From Marinobacter changyiensis (GTDB lineage: Bacteria > Pseudomonadota > Gammaproteobacteria > Pseudomonadales > Oleiphilaceae), in the NCBI RefSeq assembly GCF_009193265.1, contig NZ_VZZZ01000005.1:1-64000 (forward strand): a stretch of DNA of 64,000 bases. Direction: 5' to 3'. The translations under genes and the position numbers were made by a program. The notes under the pieces were generated by a model. That model saw nothing but the letters and a program-made list of their open reading frames with translations. It did no database searches and was not told where the DNA came from. Shown here piece after piece: positions 58,017 to 64,000 of this stretch (the first letter of the stretch is position 1; every line of letters begins with the position of its first letter).

Positions 58017-60149
58017 TCAACCGTAGCGCTGGAGCAGGCTGGGAACATCGAGAATCAGGGCAATCCGGCCGTCGCCGGTGATGGTTGCGCCGGCCATACC
58101 CGGTGTGCCCTGAAGGGCTCGGCCCAAGGGCTTGATCACTACTTCTTCCTGCCCAACCAGCTGATCTACCACAAACCCGACGCGCTTGGTGCCCATCGCG
58201 ACAATCACCACATGACCGTCTGTCGGGGGTGGTGCTCCGGCGGCGCCTTTCACCAGCCATTGCTTGATATGGAACAGGGGAAATACCTTGTCCCGAACCA
58301 CAATACATTCGCGGCCGTCCACGATGTTTTTCTTGCTGAGATCCAGGTGGAAAATTTCCACAACATTCACCAGCGGCAGCGCGAACGATTGCTCGCCCAG
58401 CTTGATCATCAGCGTTGGCATGATCGCCAGTGTCAACGGTACCTTGATGACGATGCGGGACCCTTTACCCAGTTCTGATTCGACATTGATCATGCCATTG
58501 AGCTGGCCGATCTTGGTTTTCACCACGTCCATGCCGACACCGCGACCGGATACGTCAGAGATCTGCTCTTTGGTCGAAAATCCGGCGGCGAAAATCAGGT
58601 TATAACATTCGGTTTTGGTAAGACGGTCTGCCGCCTCCTTATCGTAAATACCTTTCTCGACTGCTTTGCGCCGGAGGATTTCCGGATCCATACCGGCGCC
58701 GTCGTCCTCGATCACCAGCAGAATATGATCACCTTCCTGTTCCGCTGACAGCGTGACCAGGCCGACACGCGGCTTACCGGCTCTTTCCCGCACGTTCGGT
58801 GCTTCAATGCCATGATCCACGGAATTACGAACAAGGTGGACCAGGGGGTCAGAGAGCGCTTCGACCAGATTTTTATCGAGACCGGTGTCTTCCCCGTGCA
58901 TCTCGAGATTGATTTCTTTCTTCAGGGTGCGGGCGAGGTCCCGGACGACTCTCGGGAACCGGCCAAATACCTTTTTGATTGGCTGCATGCGGGTCTGCAT
59001 CACTGCAGCCTGCAAATCAGTGGTGACCACATCGAGGTTGGAAACCGCTTTTTGCATATGCTCGTCTTCACTTTCCGAGCCCAGACGCTGCAGGCGGTTG
59101 CGCACCAGTACCAGCTCACCCACCATGTTCATAATGTCATCAAGACGCTTGGTGTCGACGCGCACGGTCGTTTCGGCAGCAGCCGTTGAATCCCTGGCGG
59201 GCATTGCCGGGGCTGCTGCCGCCGGATTGTCACTCTCGGGTGTTTTACCTGACTGTGGCGAGGGCGTGGTGGCCACCTTCGATTCAGTTTTTTCGGCCGG
59301 CTTTGCAGCAGCCCCGCCGGCGTCTTGGGTGGGACTCTTGTCTTGGGTGGGATTCTTGCCTTTGCCGTGGAGCTGATCCAGCAGATTTTCAAATTCGTCG
59401 TCGGTAATCAAGTCGTCGCCACCGTTGGCAGGTGCACTGCCCTCCGGAGTTTCCGGCCTGGCGGCTTCGGACTTTTTATTTCCGTCCGCCGGGGCGCCTA
59501 CCGGCCCGGAGAACTTGCCCTTGCCATGCAGGTTGTCCAGCAAGGCCTCAAACTCATCATCAGTAATCTCGTTACTGTCGCTGGCCGACGCCTCCTGGGA
59601 GGTGGTAGACGATAACTGGGCACTGTTGCCCCCGTCATCAAGCGCGTTCAGCAGGTCTTCGAATTCGTCATCGGTGATGTCGCCATGCTCGCCTGTGCCG
59701 GCTGTTTCCTCAACTGCCGGTGACACTGTGGCATCGGAGCTCACTGCAGGAGCTTGCGATGCGGGCAGCGCAAACCCATCAAGTGCCCGGATCAGCTCTG
59801 GTGGAGCAAACGTAAGCGCTTCCTTGTTGCGAACCTGGTCAAAAATAACGTTGACGTAATCCAGGGTTTCGAGCACCACATCCATTAATTCAGCGTCTAC
59901 CCGACGCTTGTGATTACGCAGGGTATCGAACACGTTCTCGGCGGAGTGGCAACAGTTAACCAACGCTTCCAACTGCAGGAATCCTGCGCCACCCTTGACG
60001 GTATGGAAGCCCCTGAATATCGCGTTCAGGAGATTACTGTCGTCCGGGTTCTGTTCCAGATCAACCAGTTGCTCTGACAACTTCTCGAGTATCTCTCCAG
60101 CTTCTACCAAAAAGTCCTGAAGGATCTCTTCATCAGCGTCAAATGACAT
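58017..60149 (-). CDS. cheA: Chemotaxis histidine kinase CheA
   Basis: Receptor-controlled kinase that phosphorylates CheY and CheB. It has 710 residues: P1 phosphotransfer domain with His49 (FHTVKGGAGF), a long disordered linker (about 130-325), P3 dimerisation, P4 ATP-binding (SVDHGIE, DDGAGMD, GRGVGMDVV) and the P5 CheW-like domain at the end. The linker has no CheY-binding P2 that I recognise. It has the motif ITDDEFExLL three times, the last two extended by LHGKGK. This region corresponds in place to the LID segment of Vibrio CheA, which binds ParP. It is 14 bases after cheZ. Confidence 0.95.
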   Translation of the reverse strand: MSFDADEEILQDFLVEAGEILEKLSEQLVDLEQNPDDSNLLNAIFRGFHTVKGGAGFLQLEALVNCCHSAENVFDTLRNHKRRVDAELMDVVLETLDYVNVIFDQVRNKEALTFAPPELIRALDGFALPASQAPAVSSDATVSPAVEETAGTGEHGDITDDEFEDLLNALDDGGNSAQLSSTTSQEASASDSNEITDDEFEALLDNLHGKGKFSGPVGAPADGNKKSEAARPETPEGSAPANGGDDLITDDEFENLLDQLHGKGKNPTQDKSPTQDAGGAAAKPAEKTESKVATTPSPQSGKTPESDNPAAAAPAMPARDSTAAAETTVRVDTKRLDDIMNMVGELVLVRNRLQRLGSESEDEHMQKAVSNLDVVTTDLQAAVMQTRMQPIKKVFGRFPRVVRDLARTLKKEINLEMHGEDTGLDKNLVEALSDPLVHLVRNSVDHGIEAPNVRERAGKPRVGLVTLSAEQEGDHILLVIEDDGAGMDPEILRRKAVEKGIYDKEAADRLTKTECYNLIFAAGFSTKEQISDVSGRGVGMDVVKTKIGQLNGMINVESELGKGSRIVIKVPLTLAIMPTLMIKLGEQSFALPLVNVVEIFHLDLSKKNIVDGRECIVVRDKVFPLFHIKQWLVKGAAGAPPPTDGHVVIVAMGTKRVGFVVDQLVGQEEVVIKPLGRALQGTPGMAGATITGDGRIALILDVPSLLQRYG
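59322..59357. repeat. 18-bp tandem direct repeat inside cheA
   Basis: Two adjacent 18-base units (59322-59339 and 59340-59357) are identical at 17 positions and encode KNPTQD and KSPTQD in the CheA linker. A recent slippage duplication is likely. Confidence 0.7.
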
Positions 60150-60163
60150 GCAACACCCTCACC

Positions 60164-60952
60164 TTAAAATCCGAGACTGGATAACAGATCGTCTACGTCG
60201 TCCTGTCCGGAAACTACGTCTGCGCGCTCTGCAGCTCGCATTTGTGGGCCCTCACCTTTCTCCGGGGAGGTCTGTTCCTGCTCTGTAAGCTCATGCACGG
60301 TGCCGGTCATCTGGTCAACGTGACTTGCCATCACCACCAGGCTGAGCAGGTGATTTTCAACTTCCTTGACCAGCGTGGTGACTTTCTGGATCACCTGGCC
60401 GGTCAGGTCCTGGAAATCCTGAGCCAGCAATATTTCAGACAGGCTGCCGTAGATGGCATCGGTGGCATCGGCCGTGGTGGCAAAGAACTGGTCAATCCGG
60501 ACATAGAGCTCGCGGAACTCCGCCGGGCCAATCTCCCGACGACGTAACCGTTGCCAATCTTCCCGCAGTGCTTTTGCCTGGTCGCGCATTGCAATCACGC
60601 GGGGCATGGCCTCTTCAACCAGGTCCATGGTCCGGTTGGCCGCCTTGCTGGTCATCTGGACCACATATTCCAGGCGGTCGGAGGCATCTGCCATCTTCGA
60701 CAGCGCTTCCTGCTGTTCCTGATTCTGGGGGTCTATCTGAAAGTTCCGAATGGCTTCGTGGAGGCTACGAGTGAGGCGGCCGACTTCCCGATACAGACTC
60801 TGGTCCCGAACCTCGCTGAGATCGCTGATCAGAGCCATGGCTTTGCCATAATCTCCGGCGTTCACCTGGTCCATCAGCTCGGCGGCCTGACTGCGAAGCT
60901 TTTCCGTTACCTCGGGATCAAGAGTTGTCTGATTCTTTTTAATTTTGCTCAT
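60164..60952 (-). CDS. cheZ: CheY-P phosphatase CheZ
   Basis: Speeds up dephosphorylation of CheY. It has 262 residues, a long helical hairpin with the catalytic ILLAQDFQDLTGQVIQKV segment (acidic Asp and active Gln) and the C-terminal CheY-binding peptide QDDVDDLLSSLGF. The start MSKIKKNQT fits the family. It follows cheY by 20 bases. Confidence 0.94.
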   Translation of the reverse strand: MSKIKKNQTTLDPEVTEKLRSQAAELMDQVNAGDYGKAMALISDLSEVRDQSLYREVGRLTRSLHEAIRNFQIDPQNQEQQEALSKMADASDRLEYVVQMTSKAANRTMDLVEEAMPRVIAMRDQAKALREDWQRLRRREIGPAEFRELYVRIDQFFATTADATDAIYGSLSEILLAQDFQDLTGQVIQKVTTLVKEVENHLLSLVVMASHVDQMTGTVHELTEQEQTSPEKGEGPQMRAAERADVVSGQDDVDDLLSSLGF

Positions 60953-60972
60953 GAGCGCGAGCCCGACCCCGT

Positions 60973-61356
60973 TTACTGAATGCGCTCGAAGATCTTTTCG
61001 ATCTTTTCCTTCAGCACAGCCGCGGTGAATGGTTTGACCACATACCCGTTAACACCCGCTTGCGCGGCTGCCACGATCTGGTCTCGCTTGGCTTCTGCAG
61101 TCACCATCAGCACCGGCAGGGTTTTCAGGTTTTCGTCAGCCCGCACCTCCTTGAGGAGATCAATGCCCGACATGTTGGGCATGTTCCAGTCCGTCACCAG
61201 AAAGTCGTACTTGCCACTCTTCAACATCGGCAGTGCGGTGTTGCCATCATCGGCTTCATCGGTGTTGGTGAAGCCGAGATCACGTAACAGGTTTTTGATG
61301 ATTCTGCGCATGGTGGAAAAATCGTCCACGATCAGGATTTTCATGTTCTTGTCCAA
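60973..61356 (-). CDS. cheY: Chemotaxis response regulator CheY
   Basis: A single receiver domain that binds the flagellar switch when phosphorylated. It has 127 residues from the TTG at 61356, favoured because GGAGG is exactly 6 bases upstream; the ATG four codons inside (61344) would be 18 bases away. Asp11, Asp12 and phospho-acceptor Asp56 (VTDWNMP), with Thr and Lys of MVTAEAK and VVKPF, make a complete active site. It lies 162 bases after fliA, behind a terminator-like hairpin. Confidence 0.94.
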   Translation of the reverse strand: MDKNMKILIVDDFSTMRRIIKNLLRDLGFTNTDEADDGNTALPMLKSGKYDFLVTDWNMPNMSGIDLLKEVRADENLKTLPVLMVTAEAKRDQIVAAAQAGVNGYVVKPFTAAVLKEKIEKIFERIQ

Positions 61357-61373
61357 AAGGGACCTCCAGTAAA

Positions 61374-61403
61374 TAAAGCCCGGAATTGAAATCAATTCCG
61401 GGC
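61374..61403 (-). terminator. Terminator or attenuator hairpin between fliA and cheY
   Basis: On the minus strand a perfect 11-bp stem (61393-61403 with 61378-61388), loop of 4, is followed at once by TTTATTT. It lies 115 bases after the fliA stop and just before the cheY ribosome site, so it could partly separate the upstream flhF-fleN-fliA unit from the che genes. Confidence 0.6.
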
Positions 61404-61518
61404 CCTGTCGCTCAGGACGCTGACCGTTTTGCCAGTCGAGCAGCCTGCCAGAATTACACCGCTCATTGTCTTGTCTGCCGCGCCGTTGTAAAGCAACGGT
61501 TACCAAAAACTACAGATC

Positions 61519-62259
61519 TCAGGCCTTGGGGTTGGACCAGTCCGATAACCTGGCCCGAAGCCGCAGCGCGGCCTGGCTATGAATCTGGCTGACCCGACTC
61601 TCACTGACCCCGATGATCGCGCCAATTTCTTTCAGGTTAAGCTCGTCCTGGTAATACAGACTCAGCACCAGTTTTTCCCGTTCGGGCAGTTCACTGATCG
61701 CCCCCGCCAGACTTTTGCGAAACGCATCCGAGGTAATGCCATCGAGAGGATTATCCGACGCCCCATGTTCTTCTATCGGCAGCTCGCCGGATTCATTGAG
61801 CTCATCAAGACTAAAAAGTTTGCCGCTGCTGGCATCGTTAAGACAGGCGTGATATTCGCTGAGCGACATTTCAAGCTCTTCCGCCACATCGGCGTCCTGT
61901 GCTTCGCGACCGGTTCGGTCCTCCACAACCTTGATGGCACCGGCCACACGACGGGCATTCCGGTGGACAGACCGTGGAACCCAGTCACCTTTGCGAATCT
62001 CATCCACGATCGATCCGCGAATACGGATACCGGCGTAGGTTTCGAACGAGGCGCCCTTGTCAGACTGAAATTTATTGGCAGCTTCGAGAAGGCCGATCAT
62101 GCCGGCCTGCATAAGATCATCCAACTGCACCGAGGCGGGAAGACGCGCCAGCAGGTGCAACGCGATTTTTTTAACCAACGGAGCATGGGTTTCGACAAGT
62201 GCATCGGCTTGTCGGGCGCCAGTTTGGTTATAGATTCCCAGGCGTTTCGCCAACGTCAT
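61519..62259 (-). CDS. fliA: Flagellar sigma factor FliA (sigma-28)
   Basis: RNA polymerase sigma factor for late flagellar and chemotaxis genes. It has 246 residues: region 2 with DDLMQAGMIGLLEAANKF and FETYAGIRIRGSIVDEIRK, region 3 and region 4 with LKEIGAIIGVSESRVSQIH. It begins 8 bases after fleN. Its target consensus was searched by eye upstream of the che and fliK-like genes without a clear match. Confidence 0.95.
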   Translation of the reverse strand: MTLAKRLGIYNQTGARQADALVETHAPLVKKIALHLLARLPASVQLDDLMQAGMIGLLEAANKFQSDKGASFETYAGIRIRGSIVDEIRKGDWVPRSVHRNARRVAGAIKVVEDRTGREAQDADVAEELEMSLSEYHACLNDASSGKLFSLDELNESGELPIEEHGASDNPLDGITSDAFRKSLAGAISELPEREKLVLSLYYQDELNLKEIGAIIGVSESRVSQIHSQAALRLRARLSDWSNPKA

Positions 62260-62267
62260 GTATCCAG

Positions 62268-63080
62268 TTAGACCTCTAAAAGGCGTTCTACGAAGAATTC
62301 GAGATGGCCCCGTGGCGAAGAGGGCAACGGCCAGCTGTCGACTTTTTCTGCCAGGGCCTTGATGGCGAGAGAGGCTTTGGCTCGTGGATAGACATCCATC
62401 ACAGCGCGCTGGCGTTGAACGGCTTTTTTAACTGCCTCGTCGTAGGGCACCATGCCCACGTACTGCAGTGCAACATCCAGGAAGCGTTCGGTCACCCGAG
62501 TCAGTTTGCCGAACAGGTGTTTGCCTTCCTGCTCGTTCCGGACCTGGTTGGCAAGAATCCGGAAGCGACTAACGCCGTAATCCCGGTTCATCAGCTTGAT
62601 CAGCGCGTAGGCGTCAGTAATGGACGTGGGCTCATCGCATACCACAAACAACAGTTCCTGGGAGGCCCTGAGGAAGCTGACCACAGACTCCGAGATGCCG
62701 GCAGCGGTATCGACGATCAACACGTCGATCTGGTCACCGATGTCACTGAAGGCGTTGATCAGTCCTGCATGTTCCATCGGCGTCAGCTGGGTCATCCGCT
62801 GGGTGCCAGACGACGCCGGAACGATCTTGATGCCGCCGGGACCGTCGACCAATACGTCGCGCAGGTCGCACTCACCGGCCAACACGTCCGCAAGGTTCCG
62901 GTTCGAGGTGATGCCCAGCAACACATCGATATTGGCCAGCCCAAGGTCGGCATCCAGCACGACGACCCGGCGTCCCATCTGGGACAGTGCAATAGCAAGA
63001 TTGACCGACACGTTGCTTTTACCAACGCCGCCCTTTCCACCGGTGACGGCAATCACCTGAACCGCATGTGGTTTAGTCAT
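62268..63080 (-). CDS. fleN: Flagellar number regulator FleN (FlhG)
   Basis: A MinD-like ATPase that limits the number of polar flagella by opposing FlhF and FleQ. It has 270 residues, deviant Walker A KGGVGKS at 15-21, switch region DADLGLANIDVLLG and DTAAGISE. It follows flhF by 67 bases. The C-terminus ends in a short amphipathic helix (HLEFFVERLLEV), a membrane-association type seen in FleN/MinD. Confidence 0.95.
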   Translation of the reverse strand: MTKPHAVQVIAVTGGKGGVGKSNVSVNLAIALSQMGRRVVVLDADLGLANIDVLLGITSNRNLADVLAGECDLRDVLVDGPGGIKIVPASSGTQRMTQLTPMEHAGLINAFSDIGDQIDVLIVDTAAGISESVVSFLRASQELLFVVCDEPTSITDAYALIKLMNRDYGVSRFRILANQVRNEQEGKHLFGKLTRVTERFLDVALQYVGMVPYDEAVKKAVQRQRAVMDVYPRAKASLAIKALAEKVDSWPLPSSPRGHLEFFVERLLEV

Positions 63081-63147
63081 ACTGACTCTTGTCTCTGTGA
63101 CTCGTTAAAACTGGTCGGTCATCGCTGCGCAATAACGCTTCCGCTTA

Positions 63148-64000
63148 TTACGCACCTTCTGCCAGGGCCAGCTCTTTCTGAACAGTTTTTAAACGTTCGA
63201 CCGCCAGCCTCACCAGCGGAATGGCCTCTGCGTGATGCAAATCCTGGGGGATTTTCTGGCCGTCCGTATAGTAAGCCAGCGGCAGACTCGTTTCCATGAC
63301 GAAGCCAAGTGCTTCACCCAGGGTTAACGCTTCATCAATCTTGGTAATGACGCAACCGGCAAGCTTCGCCATCTTATAGCAATGCCACATGGATTTCATA
63401 ATGCGCGCCTGGCTGGTGGCCGACACCACCAGATGCGACTTGATGCCATGACGGCTTTGGGCCAACTCCAGAAGCTGCTCCTGATAACCCCGGTCGGACT
63501 GGGTAAGGCCAGCGGTATCAATCAGAACCAGATGCCGGTCCGACAGCTCTTCAAGAATAGCGTCCAGGGAGTGACTTTCATCCACCACCCGCACCGGAAC
63601 ATTCAGAATGCGACCGAAGACAAACAATTGCTCGTGAGCCGCCACCCGATAGCGATCGGTTGTCACCAGGGCCAGAGAATCGGCGCCGTGCTTTAAAACA
63701 TAGCGGGCTGCCATCTTTCCAATGGTGGTGGTTTTGCCCGAACCGGTGGGACCCACCAGGGCAAAGACCCCACCCTGCTCCAGCCACTCGGTTCTGGTGG
63801 TCTTGATACCGGCTGCCAGGGTTTTGAGGGACTGCTTCCAGCCCTCGTCCAGACGACTCTTGCCATGGCTTTTCGATAATGCCATCGCCAGGGGCCGGGC
63901 CAGGCCAAACTCTTCCAGGCGCTCGGTCAGCCGTTGCTGGGAAGCATCAGGTGCCTGGGTAAGTGGCACCGCAGCAGATCCCGTGTTAACCCTATCCCGT
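63148..64000 (-). CDS. flhF: Flagellar GTPase FlhF, C-terminal part (cut by window edge)
   Basis: A signal-recognition-particle type GTPase that sets the polar site of the flagellum. The minus-strand frame is open to the edge; 283 residues are visible, upstream codons RDRVNTGSAAVPLTQ included. The NG domain has P-loop GPTGSGKTT, DTAGLTQSD and TKIDEA. The family is 400-480 residues, so the N-terminal B domain lies outside. It is first of the flhF-fleN-fliA run. Confidence 0.95.
   Translation of the reverse strand, partial: RDRVNTGSAAVPLTQAPDASQQRLTERLEEFGLARPLAMALSKSHGKSRLDEGWKQSLKTLAAGIKTTRTEWLEQGGVFALVGPTGSGKTTTIGKMAARYVLKHGADSLALVTTDRYRVAAHEQLFVFGRILNVPVRVVDESHSLDAILEELSDRHLVLIDTAGLTQSDRGYQEQLLELAQSRHGIKSHLVVSATSQARIMKSMWHCYKMAKLAGCVITKIDEALTLGEALGFVMETSLPLAYYTDGQKIPQDLHHAEAIPLVRLAVERLKTVQKELALAEGA

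Overview
The window reads as a chromosome segment of a marine gammaproteobacterium close to Marinobacter. This is an inference from protein character and gene order, since there is no rRNA or marker search. The support is a complete sodium-pumping NADH:quinone reductase (Na+-NQR) operon, a PsrA-type fatty-acid regulator with its own operators, a polar-flagellum regulator set (FlhF, FleN, FliA), a ParC/ParP-tethered chemotaxis array, and long stretches collinear with Pseudomonas aeruginosa (nqr-gap-mfd-csiV-MTIP-psrA, and flhF-fleN-fliA-che-mot-parC-cheW-DUF2802 followed by ccm). No tRNA, rRNA, CRISPR array, intact insertion sequence or prophage was seen. Coding density is high and the two strands alternate in large operon blocks.

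Layout. 1-7.4 kb is the most accessory part. It holds the tail of a folate-dependent aminomethyltransferase-like protein, purU, a decayed formate dehydrogenase locus (fdsB and fdsD scraps), a stand-alone dihydrolipoamide-dehydrogenase-like flavoprotein, an OsmC/crotonase/acyl-CoA ligase run, and a LysR regulator behind two adjacent perfect inverted repeats. 7.5-16.2 kb (minus strand) has sthA and then the nqrABCDEF-apbE-nqrM operon with its flavin transferase and iron-delivery factor. 16.5-26 kb has a long-form GAPDH, mfd, csiV, a methylthioinosine phosphorylase, an MscS-type channel, an L,D-transpeptidase and psrA. 26-36 kb has an unknown membrane protein, riboflavin synthase, two rRNA guanine-N2 methyltransferases (RlmG, RsmC), a beta carbonic anhydrase and the 180-kDa NAD-glutamate dehydrogenase. 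36-43 kb is a MoxR/Bat (von Willebrand factor) operon. 43-50.5 kb is a full cytochrome c maturation operon, ccmABCDEFGHI. 50.7-64 kb is a flagellar/chemotaxis block: fliK-like, FlhB-tail-like, DUF2802, cheW, parP, parC, motD, motC, cheB, cheA, cheZ, cheY, fliA, fleN and flhF (cut by the edge).

How the parts fit. Na+-NQR, SthA, the NAD-dependent glutamate dehydrogenase and the cytochrome c machinery describe an aerobic, NADH-rich respiratory metabolism using a sodium gradient. MotC/MotD, the Che proteins, ParC and ParP would build and place a polar chemotaxis array driving a polar flagellum. PurU makes free formate and tetrahydrofolate from formyl-tetrahydrofolate, yet the formate dehydrogenase beside it is reduced to fragments, so formate must be handled elsewhere or excreted.

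The least explained items are the fds remnant, the paired inverted repeats before the LysR gene, an orphan rho-independent terminator at 29156-29182 that may end a small RNA, a 22-bp near-perfect inverted repeat before ribE, a cluster of three short hairpins before the fliK-like gene, and the triple acidic motif in the CheA linker that may be the ParP-binding region.
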